DNA of 64,000 nt from JACMLC01 sp963817025. Its GTDB lineage: Bacteria; Acidobacteriota; Blastocatellia; Pyrinomonadales; Pyrinomonadaceae. Shown here piece after piece: positions 43,539-51,607 of the stretch. The stretch's first letter is position 1; every line of letters begins with the position of its first letter. The position numbers were made by a program, and so were the translations under genes. Location: positions 1,798,001 to 1,862,000 of the forward strand of contig CAWFML010000005.1 in assembly GCA_963817025.1 (NCBI GenBank). The letters are read 5' to 3'. The notes under the pieces were generated by a model. It did no database searches. It was not told the DNA's origin and was given only the letters and a program-made list of their open reading frames with translations.

Positions 43539-44195
43539 TTAGCTCGCAATGAAGTTTGTGCCGTCGTGTTTCCACAACTTGATGGCTCCGGTCGTGCCGA
43601 AGATGGTCAGACAGCGCACCAGTTTCTTATCTTTGGCCTGCGCGCTATTAGTCGGACTCGGCTCCCAGATATAAATGGTCGAGCTGGTGATGACGGGGGT
43701 CGCGGCTCCGTCCGTCACTGTGCCGTCTCGTCTGAACCAGAGTTTCAAGACGTTCGGAGTGGCTGCGTTAAAAGCAGCATCGGGATAGTTAGGCGGGTTT
43801 GGCTTGGTGACATTCGTAGGCATGGCATCCACACGAACCAGAACAGCCTTTTCAAGAGAAACTTTGCGCACTTCTTTATCATCGGTAGACGTGGAGAGGT
43901 TTTCATCTATGATGCGAATAGTCTTATTTGTCGCGTCCAGCTCGACACGCATCGGCTGACGCTGTGTGAGCGCCAACTGGCTCGCTTCGCGCAGCACGTT
44001 CAGGATACGCAGAGTCTCGTCATCGGTGCGATACAACTGCTTATTTGCCGACAACGAATACATTGTGAACGTCAGGAAGATCATCAGGATGGCGAGGACG
44101 ATAAGCAGTTCGACGAGGCTGTATCCGGATTGTTTTTTATCCGAGACCCTGCGCTTGCTTCGGGCAGCTCCTTCAGTTTTGACCAACATGTTCAT
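43539..44195 (-). CDS. FimT/GspH-like pseudopilin
   Basis: The 218-residue protein has a prepilin signature SGYSLVELLIVLAILMIFLTF, with G^YSLVE cleavage and the N-methylation residue. The following REASQLALTQRQPMRVELD is typical of the GspH/FimT group. It is the first of four minor pseudopilin genes in order. No strong ribosome site is seen at 44195; the next Met (44189) is equally possible. Confidence 0.85.
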   Translation of the reverse strand: MNMLVKTEGAARSKRRVSDKKQSGYSLVELLIVLAILMIFLTFTMYSLSANKQLYRTDDETLRILNVLREASQLALTQRQPMRVELDATNKTIRIIDENLSTSTDDKEVRKVSLEKAVLVRVDAMPTNVTKPNPPNYPDAAFNAATPNVLKLWFRRDGTVTDGAATPVITSSTIYIWEPSPTNSAQAKDKKLVRCLTIFGTTGAIKLWKHDGTNFIAS

Positions 44196-44509
44196 GTTCT
44201 CGTTCCTTCTCTTTCTTTGCGGCGATAACCTTCAGGCGTGCGCGTGAATTAAACTTTAGCTGCGGTCGGCCCGGATTTTGGTGTCTGGTTGCCCTGCTGT
44301 CTGACGTGTGGGCCGGATGATGCGGGACGCTTCACGCGTCCCCACGACAGCACTGGACTGCAACTGCTATTCCTATCGTCTGTTTTGTAGAAAATGCGCC
44401 TGATTTGCCGGTTTTCAGTATTTATCAGGCTGCCGGAATTATTGCTTGTTGTTACTTTCGGCTACATCCGTGTGAAGTGGATTTCAGAGTTTTGGGGAGA
44501 AGCATTTGA
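44196..44509. other. Intergenic region between Roadblock and FimT genes
   Basis: About 310 bp without a supported gene. It contains a GC hairpin GGGACGC/GCGTCCC (44324-44342) not followed by a U-tract, and it probably carries the promoter for the minor pseudopilin genes. I found no clear consensus. Confidence 0.4.
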
Positions 44510-44541
44510 AGGCCCACATGCTTTGAGAAACATGCGGGCCT
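44510..44541 (-). terminator. Terminator-like hairpin after the Roadblock gene
   Basis: A hairpin with arm AGGCCCACATG (44510-44520) and complement CATGCGGGCCT (44531-44541), one mismatch, 10-nt loop, placed 39 nt after the stop of the Roadblock gene. The 3' flank on the minus strand (TCAAATGC) is only moderately U-rich. Confidence 0.6.
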
Positions 44542-44580
44542 CCAAAGGTTAGAGCGGGTTGATAGTTTGTACCGAGGGAT

Positions 44581-44952
44581 TTAGAGCGCAAATTCGCGCG
44601 CCAGTTCCAACTCGGCTTTGCGTAGCTCGAAGCGACCGCGTCCGAGATTGCCGTCCGGCTTGAGCGCGAGCACGATAAAGTATTCACGACTGACCAGACG
44701 CATGACGATAATCGTTTCTTCGCAGGCCACGACCAACTCGCGTAAGTTGCCGAGGCCGGTGTCGCCGCTGGTGCGCTGTGCGTTGCGTACCAGCGAAGTG
44801 AATTCGGCGGCAGCGACATCGAGATTGGCATCGCGGCCTTCATCCGTCAGAGCTTTCTCCACGGCGATGCCGTCCGTGCCCATGATGAGCGCACCGATGC
44901 AACCATCGGTGCGTTCGATCATCTTTTCAAGTGGTTCCTTGAACATCTCCAA
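44581..44952 (-). CDS. Roadblock/LC7 domain protein
   Basis: A 123-residue single-domain Roadblock/LC7 protein. It begins FKEPLEKMIERTDGCIGALIMGTDGIAVE and ends with the beta-strand TIIVMRLVSREYFIVLALKPDGN, the typical dimer-forming fold of MglB-like GTPase regulators. No MglA-type GTPase is nearby in this window. It follows pilQ after only 16 bp and precedes a terminator, so it is the last gene of the pilMNOPQ unit. MglA/MglB proteins set pilus polarity in several bacteria, so a role in pilus positioning is plausible but inferred. Confidence 0.85.
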   Translation of the reverse strand: MEMFKEPLEKMIERTDGCIGALIMGTDGIAVEKALTDEGRDANLDVAAAEFTSLVRNAQRTSGDTGLGNLRELVVACEETIIVMRLVSREYFIVLALKPDGNLGRGRFELRKAELELAREFAL

Positions 44953-44968
44953 AAGTCCTCCGGGCGGC

Positions 44969-47119
44969 TTAGGGACGGGTTCCGGCAGGAACGGGCTGCT
45001 GCGGGTTGGCCGAAGAAGGAACCACGCCCGGCTGTTGTTGCTGCATGCCCTGCTGCTGCTGTTGCTGTTGAAGCTGCGTCGGCGTCGGCGTGTTGCTCGC
45101 CGGGTTGCCGAGCGGCACAGGTTGCAGAATAGTGGTCGAACGAGTTCCGGTGCTCACAGCGCCGCCCGTCGGGTTGCCCTGAAAGTCCGGGCGGTAGATG
45201 CGCGGAGTGATGAAGAACAGAATCTCGTTGGTCTGACGATTCGTGGTCTTGCGCTTGAAGAGATTGCCGAGGACAGGAATGCTGCCGAGGCCGGGCGTGC
45301 GCTGCTGTAATTCGCTTTCGTTGTCCGCCAGCACGCCGCCGATGACCGTCGTGCCACCATCCGGAACGAGAACTTCCGTCTGCATGCGCTGCGTGTCAAT
45401 GCCCGGAGTTCCGCCAATCGCAATCGCCGTGTTGACGCTGTTGTTTTCCGCGACGATGCGGAGCACGACCGTGCCGACATCCGTAATCTGCGGCGTGACT
45501 GAGAGACGCAAAGGCACTGAGACAAAGGTCGTGGTAAAGATGACATCGCCGCCGCCGCCCGGCTGCGGAGTGACGACCGGAATCTGCTGGCCGCTCTCGA
45601 TCTGCGCGGGACGGTTGTTCAGAGCTGTGACGCGCGGGCTGGCGATGACTTTGGCCTGACCTTTCGCTTCGGCTGCGGTAATCGCCACGCTGATCTGCGC
45701 CGTGCCGAAGAGACCCGTCGTCAGACCGATGACCGTGTTCGGCCCCTGCTGACCGCCCGCGCCTAAACCCGTCGGCTGGATCGTTCCCGGCAAACCGCCC
45801 GGAACTCCGGGCTGCGTACCGGCAACTCCCCCGTTGCCCAGCGTGCTGAAAGAAGCGCCGGGATTATTTGTGCCGTTATTAAAGATCGTCGCGGCAAGCT
45901 GCACGCCGAGGTCGCGGCTGAAGCTGCGATTGGCGATGACGATGCGCGTTTCGATCTCGACCTGCGGCTCCGGCTGATCCAGAAGAAGGACGAGCTGGCG
46001 GATAGCATCAATGTTCTCTCTCACGTCCGTGATGATGAGCGTGTTGCTGCGACCGTCAACCTCGACTCCGCCGCGACGCGAAAGACGACGCGCGATAATC
46101 GGCAGGATGCCCTGATCGCCGCCGCCGCCGGTGGCATCGCCGCCCGAGCCGCCTGAAAAACTCTGATTGCCGCCCACGCCAACCGTGCCGCCTGCGTAGG
46201 AGCCGGTCGAACCGGCGGCCTGCGCCAACGTGCCGGAAGCGCGTGCGTAGTTCAGGCGAACGAATTCCGTGTAGAGCGGCGAGTTATCAAGCTGCGCTTC
46301 TCTAATCTGCTGCTGCGCGGCTGCTTCTGTGGCGAGCACGTTAATGGTTGCCACGCGCAGGATGTTGCCGTTCACGTCAATGCCGAGGCGATTGGCGCGC
46401 AGGATAGCGTCGAGCGCGACATTCCACGGCACGTCCGTGACATTGACCGTCACAGGCACTGCGCCGACCGAGCTATCAATCACAAAATTCACGCCGTACT
46501 GCTCTGTGATGTAATTGAGAATGTCGCGTATGTCTGCGTTGACGACGTTGAGATTAATCGGCTCTCCGACAAAACCGGGCGAGCCGTACTGCTGGCCCTG
46601 CGCGCTTTGCGGGCCGGAAGCGGAAGACATGCCCGCACGCGCCGGGGTCGGCGTCGGCACAGGCTCTGCCGTCTTTATTTCCTTGAGCGTTGTGGCTGGC
46701 GATTCGGGAGAAAGCTCCAACACCAGATTGTTATTCGCCATCTGCGAGCGGTCGCGCACGGAGACGCGCAGAGCGACGCGCAGGCGCGGAGTCTGACCGG
46801 CCCCGCTTCCATCATTCTCGACCGTCATTTTTTCGACCAGCGGCGAAGTGACGGTGTAGGCGGGCGACAGACGCGAAGCATCTACGCCGGGAAGTTCTAC
46901 CAGAATGGTGTGCGCGTCGGGTCGTTTAACTGAATAAGCCATCGGGGCCGTGCCGGAGATGGTAATCAGCGTCTGCGCGCCGTTGATGGTGGCGCGCACG
47001 TCTGTGGCGACAGGCGCGGACGTGGTGCCCGCCAGAGCGAGCAGCGAGAATGAACACACTAGGAAGAGGACGAGCGCGCCTCTGCGTGTGGTCGCATAAA
47101 GATGTTGCAAAACTGGCAT
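44969..47119 (-). CDS. pilQ: Type IV pilus secretin
   Basis: The outer-membrane channel through which the pilus fibre passes. From ATG 47119, with an excellent AAGGAGG 7 nt upstream, a signal sequence runs LVLFLVCSFSLLALAG. An AMIN-type domain follows (residues about 35-140). N-domain repeats have INLNVVNADIRDILNYITEQ and DVPWNVALDAILRANRLG. The secretin core ends with VPDGGTTVIGG, the secretin signature, and IPVLGNLFK. The C-terminus is Gln-rich. It is fifth in the pilMNOPQ order. Confidence 0.95.
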   Translation of the reverse strand: MPVLQHLYATTRRGALVLFLVCSFSLLALAGTTSAPVATDVRATINGAQTLITISGTAPMAYSVKRPDAHTILVELPGVDASRLSPAYTVTSPLVEKMTVENDGSGAGQTPRLRVALRVSVRDRSQMANNNLVLELSPESPATTLKEIKTAEPVPTPTPARAGMSSASGPQSAQGQQYGSPGFVGEPINLNVVNADIRDILNYITEQYGVNFVIDSSVGAVPVTVNVTDVPWNVALDAILRANRLGIDVNGNILRVATINVLATEAAAQQQIREAQLDNSPLYTEFVRLNYARASGTLAQAAGSTGSYAGGTVGVGGNQSFSGGSGGDATGGGGDQGILPIIARRLSRRGGVEVDGRSNTLIITDVRENIDAIRQLVLLLDQPEPQVEIETRIVIANRSFSRDLGVQLAATIFNNGTNNPGASFSTLGNGGVAGTQPGVPGGLPGTIQPTGLGAGGQQGPNTVIGLTTGLFGTAQISVAITAAEAKGQAKVIASPRVTALNNRPAQIESGQQIPVVTPQPGGGGDVIFTTTFVSVPLRLSVTPQITDVGTVVLRIVAENNSVNTAIAIGGTPGIDTQRMQTEVLVPDGGTTVIGGVLADNESELQQRTPGLGSIPVLGNLFKRKTTNRQTNEILFFITPRIYRPDFQGNPTGGAVSTGTRSTTILQPVPLGNPASNTPTPTQLQQQQQQQGMQQQQPGVVPSSANPQQPVPAGTRP

Positions 47120-47372
47120 GTTTCCCTCCTTAGGGGAAGTACCGTTCGACTTCCGCCACGCGCTGCGCTCGTCGGGTTTCTTTGACGAATCCCTTAAGCG
47201 CGCGCCGCACAACGCGAAAACCAACTCGGCTTTGGGTTAACGGTGCGACCCTCGGCTCTCGATTCGCGCACAAGCTCTCAGAGCCAACGGCGCGCATCCG
47301 ATTCGAGTGGCTGCACATGAACGGTCTCGCGCTTCCAGGCTCAGGCTCCCATGCCACGCGAGTCCGGAAAAC

Positions 47373-47978
47373 TTAAGGCTTCTCAGCGGCTTTGGCCTTC
47401 TCGTCGTCGGACTTGGCCGTCTCGACTGCGGGAGCAGGTTTGGCGCTCTTCTGCGCCGTCATCGAATCCACAACGGCATTGGCCTGTCTGAGCGGCTTGG
47501 TCTCGACAGCCATGTCGCGCCGCCCGTCGCTCCAACGCGTCTCGCGGCGAAAGACCAGCCGGTTCTCTTCGATGGCGACGAGTTGGCCGTCATAGAACAG
47601 CTCGCCCGGATAGACCACGTAAGAGAGCTTGATCGGCGTCGCTTCGACCATCGCGGCGTAACCGCGCGGCGTGCGGAAGATGCCCGTGATCTGCATCTCG
47701 CTTAAGAGCAGGGCCGTCGTCGGCTTGGGCGCGGGTCTTTGGGAATTCATCGCAGCCATCTTCTGCGCTTTATAGCGGTCAACGCGCTCCTGAATCGAGG
47801 GCGGAGTCAAAGGCACAGAAGTGAGCTTCGTGTTCCGGGGTTTCTTCGGCGGTTGAGGCTTGAGAAAGGGATCGCGCTCCTGCGCCCCAACACTAAAACT
47901 TGCTCCGCCGATGACGAGTGCGCCGCACAGCGCAAGGCCGGTCATCGCGTAACGAATGATGTGTGTGTAGTGCTTCAT
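47373..47978 (-). CDS. pilP: Pilus assembly lipoprotein-position protein PilP-like
   Basis: A 201-residue exported protein: signal segment YAMTGLALCGALVIGGASF, then RDPFLKPQ, the conserved RDPF entry of PilP, and the beta-domain LLLSEMQITGIFRTPRGYAAMVEA. No lipobox Cys follows the signal. PilP links the inner-membrane PilNO complex to the secretin. It lies between pilO (58 bp) and pilQ (253 bp). Confidence 0.82.
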   Translation of the reverse strand: MKHYTHIIRYAMTGLALCGALVIGGASFSVGAQERDPFLKPQPPKKPRNTKLTSVPLTPPSIQERVDRYKAQKMAAMNSQRPAPKPTTALLLSEMQITGIFRTPRGYAAMVEATPIKLSYVVYPGELFYDGQLVAIEENRLVFRRETRWSDGRRDMAVETKPLRQANAVVDSMTAQKSAKPAPAVETAKSDDEKAKAAEKP

Positions 47979-48036
47979 AGTTTGCTCTCGAATATCTGCC
48001 GCAAGCTTCCCGTTGCGGAGAGGTTTGTGGATAAGT

Positions 48037-48675
48037 TTATTTCGCAGGCGCGGCTGGCGTCTGTGGTGCGCCGGGCGCTTGCGGTGGGGCCGCTGCCGGT
48101 TTCTGCACTTGCAGCTTTTCGGCTGAGACGTAATAAGCGGTCAGGAGAAACTGCGCATCAATCGTCTTGTTAGAAGACTGCGTGGGCGTTTGTCTCAAGT
48201 TAAAGTCCGTGACCGAAACGATGCGCTGCATCTTCGCCAACTCTTCATAGAACTGGCGCAGGTTGGCAAAGGTGCTCGTCACTTCGACCTCGACAGGCTT
48301 GCCGCTGTAGAAATCTTTATTAATATCGTCCTTCGGCGAAAAGCGTCGGAGGGTCAGGCGCGTGGCGCGTGCGCGATCCTGCAAGTTCTGAAGCACGTTG
48401 GTGATCTCGCGCTGTTCAGGCAGGAGGGCTTTCAATTCGTCATACTCTTCCTGCTTGCGCGCATAGTCTGCGCGAAACTCGTTGATGCGCTGCGAAGCGA
48501 TGCGCGCGGCCTCGTTCTGCTGCTGGAGCACAGCGACCTGATCTTCAATCTCCTGCGTCTCGGCGCGCATGCCGCTGGTCACGAAATACCAGAAGCCGCC
48601 GAAGATCAGAAGCGCAGCGCCGCCGAAGATTCCCAGTTGTAAATACCAGGCCAGTGATTGCAGTTTCTTTAACAT
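48037..48675 (-). CDS. pilO: Type IV pilus inner-membrane protein PilO
   Basis: A 212-residue protein with a single N-terminal helix (LGIFGGAALLIFGGFWYF), a coiled coil (about 40-95, EIEDQVAVLQQQNEAAR) and the ferredoxin-like domain with LLPEQREITNVLQNLQ. It forms the inner-membrane PilN-PilO bridge. Its C-terminus is Pro/Ala-rich. It lies 23 bp after pilN. Confidence 0.9.
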   Translation of the reverse strand: MLKKLQSLAWYLQLGIFGGAALLIFGGFWYFVTSGMRAETQEIEDQVAVLQQQNEAARIASQRINEFRADYARKQEEYDELKALLPEQREITNVLQNLQDRARATRLTLRRFSPKDDINKDFYSGKPVEVEVTSTFANLRQFYEELAKMQRIVSVTDFNLRQTPTQSSNKTIDAQFLLTAYYVSAEKLQVQKPAAAPPQAPGAPQTPAAPAK

Positions 48676-48698
48676 AACTCGTTTCCCTTCTTAAGCGA

Positions 48699-49418
48699 CT
48701 ACTTCTGCGCAACCTGATTGGCTGGCGGAGTGGAGTTTGCAGGAGCGTTTGCAGACTGCCCTTGCGTCACCTTGCCCGGCGTATAAGCGCACTTGATGGT
48801 AAAGTCCACAGTCTCAGGCTTGGGCGCGTTCTGCGATTCGGAAGCGGTCGGCACACCGCCCACATTCGGGAAACTTCCCGGCGGAGCAAAGGCCATTTCC
48901 TTACGCACGGTCTCTATATTGAGGTTGGAGAACAGGCCGGAAGAGAATTCCAGACTGCGGCCAAACTGCGTGACAGTTCCCTCATTCGGAGAGTTGCCCT
49001 TAATCACCAGTTCCTCGCCCTTCTGCTCGACGCTTTCCAGATACAGACCCGGCGCGCTGTCAATGCGTTCTTTCAAAGCTCTCAAGACTGCGCTCGGCCC
49101 CTGCTGCGAAGAGCGCAGAGCCTTGATGGCATCAATGCGATCTTCGATGGATTTGGTCTTTCTCTTCAGCTCGTCCTGCTCTTTAATGATGGCTGCCATC
49201 TGCGCGGCAATCGTCTGCTGGTTTTCCAGCTCGCTCTTCGCATTATTTCTGGCTCGTAAAGTCAGGAAGTAATGACCGGCCAGAGCGACAAAGAGCAGGC
49301 CGAAGACCACCACCGCGAGCAACAGCATCTGCGAGCCTTGACTGACAACTTTCTTCTCGACCACGGCGACGCCGCGCGGGCGGTCGGTGACGGATTCTAA
49401 AAGGTTGATGTTAATCAT
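48699..49418 (-). CDS. pilN: Type IV pilus inner-membrane protein PilN
   Basis: The 239-residue protein opens MININLLESVTDRPRG, the conserved PilN N-terminus that docks onto PilM. A transmembrane helix follows (LLLAVVVFGLLFVALAGHYFL), then a coiled coil and a periplasmic domain. The start codon overlaps the pilM stop by 4 bp (ATGA). Confidence 0.92.
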   Translation of the reverse strand: MININLLESVTDRPRGVAVVEKKVVSQGSQMLLLAVVVFGLLFVALAGHYFLTLRARNNAKSELENQQTIAAQMAAIIKEQDELKRKTKSIEDRIDAIKALRSSQQGPSAVLRALKERIDSAPGLYLESVEQKGEELVIKGNSPNEGTVTQFGRSLEFSSGLFSNLNIETVRKEMAFAPPGSFPNVGGVPTASESQNAPKPETVDFTIKCAYTPGKVTQGQSANAPANSTPPANQVAQK

Positions 49419-50479
49419 CGTGCGTCAACTCCTCTCAAAGCGAGCCCGACAGCCACTGCCATCTCCGGCACGACTTCGCGCATGTAATCAGGATCGAAAC
49501 GTCTGGCATCCACTTTGATCTGGCGGAACGGGTCGAGGACTTCGACAGGCATCTCGAAACGGTTCGACAGATAAGCGCCAAGGTTCGGCAGCTTTGAGCC
49601 GCCGCCCGAAATCAAGATTCGCTGCACGGCGCTCTCTCCGTCTTCGGCAGTCGCGCGATAGAAATCCATCGTCTTCTGAATCTCCAAAGCGAGAATGTCC
49701 GAGACGGTTTCCAAAATCGGCTCAATGGGACGCGCCTCGATCTCAGCCGGAAGCGGCATCCCGCGCTTGACGGCTTCGGCCTGCGCGTGCGTTAAGCCAA
49801 GCTCTTTCTGCAACACCGCCGTGAACTGGTTGCCGCCCACCGTCACGTCGCGCGTGAAGACAGACCGCGTGCCATTCAGGATATTGATGTTCATGGTCGA
49901 AGCGCCGATGTTGAGAAGCGCAACGATCTGTCCCGACTCAGGCTGGTAGTTCACTTCATAGCAGTTCTGCAAAGCGAAGGCGTCCACATCTATGATCGCA
50001 GGCTGCTTGCCCGCGAGCTGGACGGCCTGCTTGAGATTGGCAATCTTGTCGCGCTTGCACGCGGCCATCAGGACTTGCAACGCATCCTGCGTCTTGCCTG
50101 TGATCTGATAATCAAGGCTCACGTCAGAGATGTCGAAGGGGATGTGCTCTTCCGCGTGCCAGTCTATGGACTCGTCCAGTTCCTCTTCGCTCATCTGCGG
50201 GACGACGATGTTCTTGACGATCACGGAATGGCCGCTCACGCCCGCCGCAACCCGATCAGTTTTGATCTGGTGCTCGCGGAAGATGTTGGCGATGACGTTC
50301 GAGACGCTGTTGAGTTCCATGATTTGACCGTCAACAATCGAGTCCGGTTGCAGGTTCTCGTAACCGAGACTGACCAATTGAAGACTGCCGCGCTTGCCAT
50401 CCAGCTCAACGGCCTTGACCGAGCTTGAGCCGATGTCGAGACCGACCAGATTTTTTTTGCCGAGACCTCGTTTCAACAT
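49415..50479 (-). CDS. pilM: Type IV pilus assembly actin-like protein PilM
   Basis: A 354-residue actin-fold protein. VGLDIGSSSVKAVEL is the phosphate-1 motif, LLNIGASTMNINIL the second, and ILISGGGSKLPNLG the adenosine motif. It sits in the cytoplasm and binds the PilN tail. It is the first gene of the pilMNOPQ unit, with a leader of about 540 nt containing a GEMM-type riboswitch. Confidence 0.94.
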   Translation of the reverse strand: MLKRGLGKKNLVGLDIGSSSVKAVELDGKRGSLQLVSLGYENLQPDSIVDGQIMELNSVSNVIANIFREHQIKTDRVAAGVSGHSVIVKNIVVPQMSEEELDESIDWHAEEHIPFDISDVSLDYQITGKTQDALQVLMAACKRDKIANLKQAVQLAGKQPAIIDVDAFALQNCYEVNYQPESGQIVALLNIGASTMNINILNGTRSVFTRDVTVGGNQFTAVLQKELGLTHAQAEAVKRGMPLPAEIEARPIEPILETVSDILALEIQKTMDFYRATAEDGESAVQRILISGGGSKLPNLGAYLSNRFEMPVEVLDPFRQIKVDARRFDPDYMREVVPEMAVAVGLALRGVDAR

Positions 50480-50807
50480 GAGTTATTGATTCCTCGCAAC
50501 CTGCTTGGCAGATCGCATCTGGTGCAACCGTCGGAGACGAATGCGAGCTTTGCGCGCTCGCCTAAGCAACGAGCGCATGGGTTTGTGATTGGACTTGAGT
50601 TCTTGTTTCAAGTTTGTACGATGTACTGCACACGTCTTTACGAGATGGCTGACTGATGTTGACACTGCTGTTCGTGGGGTTAACAGTGATTCCTAGAACA
50701 CTGCTAATAGAGCGTATGCCGACTGTGCAAGCTGAAAGACGAATGGGAAAGCGGGAGGGACAAACGCTGGCCTGCAAATAACCATCGTGGCGGCACGTTT
50801 GACCATC
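50480..50807 (-). other. Leader between the GEMM aptamer and pilM
   Basis: About 330 nt of untranslated leader with several hairpins (for example CGCTCG/CGAGCG near 50560-50580). A 60-codon minus frame (50483-50665) rich in Arg/Lys ends three bases before the pilM ATG. It has no clear ribosome site and may be fortuitous, though a leader peptide cannot be excluded. Confidence 0.4.
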
Positions 50808-50903
50808 TCACTTCGGCAACCCGGCCAAGTCAAAACTGCTTTCAGCCGTCTGACTTCCGTAGGCTTTGCGACCCCCGTTCACACGGGGTGTGCCTTTGTC
50901 GGT
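50808..50903 (-). promoter_or_regulatory. GEMM-type (cyclic dinucleotide) riboswitch upstream of pilM
   Basis: On the minus strand the segment contains GACAAAGGCACACC, a hairpin CCCCG/CGGGG, GTCGCAAAGCCTACGG and GGCCGGGTTGCCGAAG. These match in order the GEMM-I pieces (GGCAAACC, hairpin, ACGCAAAGCC, variable P3, GGGTTxCCGA). The P2 loop is TGTGAA rather than the usual GNRA. GEMM-I RNAs bind cyclic di-GMP, and variants in Geobacter bind cGAMP; selectivity cannot be settled here. Location in the pilMNOPQ leader ties second-messenger level to pilus assembly. Confidence 0.82.
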
Positions 50904-51020
50904 TGAGTTTCAAAGAAGGCGGCCACAGCTCTTTAACTGTTGGCCCCGGTGCGTGTTTGTCACGCTTTCAAAGGTGCTTGACCTGTAGGACGGCAATCCC
51001 GTGTGGCTACCGTCAAATTG

Positions 51021-51049
51021 AGAGTACAACACTATTAAAACCTTGTCAA
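51021..51049 (-). promoter_or_regulatory. Promoter of the pilMNOPQ unit
   Basis: On the minus strand TTGACA (51044-51049) and TACTCT (51021-51026) are spaced 17 nt. The start would be about 110 nt before the GEMM aptamer. Confidence 0.6.
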
Positions 51050-51164
51050 CCGCATTTTTTCTTTGTTTAACTAAATACGAGACAACAATATAGCCCGGCG
51101 AACGGGCCGGTCATATTGACCGGGGCGGGTTCCGGTCAGGAATTATTTGATTCGGATTGAAGCT

Positions 51165-51455
51165 TTAATTTGAGAAAACTTCGTAGATTTCCAGCGCGGG
51201 GCGACCTTCGACGAGGCCGGGAGTCTGTTGTTGGTGTGAGGCGACAAAGGCTTCGGATTGAATCCAGTTCTGGAAAGCGTCATAGGTTTCCCAGCGCGTG
51301 AGGACAACGTAGGTGCGGCCTTCAGAGGGTCGCAAGACCTGCATCTCAAGAAATCCGGGCATTAAATGGACTGCGCTTTGTCGCTCGGTAAAGCTTCTCT
51401 CGAAATCCTCCACGCGTCCAACGGCAACCGGAATGCGATTCATTACAACGATCAT
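51165..51455 (-). CDS. Antibiotic biosynthesis monooxygenase (ABM) domain protein
   Basis: A 96-residue ferredoxin-like dimeric protein: MIVVMNRIPVAVGRVEDFERSF at the N-terminus, MPGFLEMQVLRP and YVVLTRWETYDAFQNW follow the ABM/HmoA pattern (Phe-Glu, Trp). HmoA-type members degrade haem; others are quinol monooxygenases. ATG 51455 is preferred because GAGGTGG lies upstream; an ATG at 51476 is weaker. It is divergent from the DUF3352-like gene. Confidence 0.82.
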   Translation of the reverse strand: MIVVMNRIPVAVGRVEDFERSFTERQSAVHLMPGFLEMQVLRPSEGRTYVVLTRWETYDAFQNWIQSEAFVASHQQQTPGLVEGRPALEIYEVFSN

Positions 51456-51607
51456 CTTCGCCACCTCAGTTTGCAAAAAGCATCCGCCAGCAACTGCCCG
51501 CGCAGTCAGCGCTTAAACTTCACCTTCGATTGTACACCAACACGGAAGGTGCTGTAAGATTCGAGTTCGCAACTCAAACTGCCATCGTCAAAGGCTATCA
51601 TTTGTTC

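Noticed and set aside
44324..44342. GGGACGC/GCGTCCC hairpin as a second GEMM aptamer or terminator
   Set aside because: Lacks the GCAAAGCC piece and any U-tract.
47130..47357. 75-codon minus-strand frame between pilP and pilQ
   Set aside because: Biased Arg-rich translation with no homology; likely untranslated spacer.
50483..50665. Basic 60-codon frame just before pilM
   Set aside because: No ribosome site and irregular composition; kept only as a note in the leader entry.
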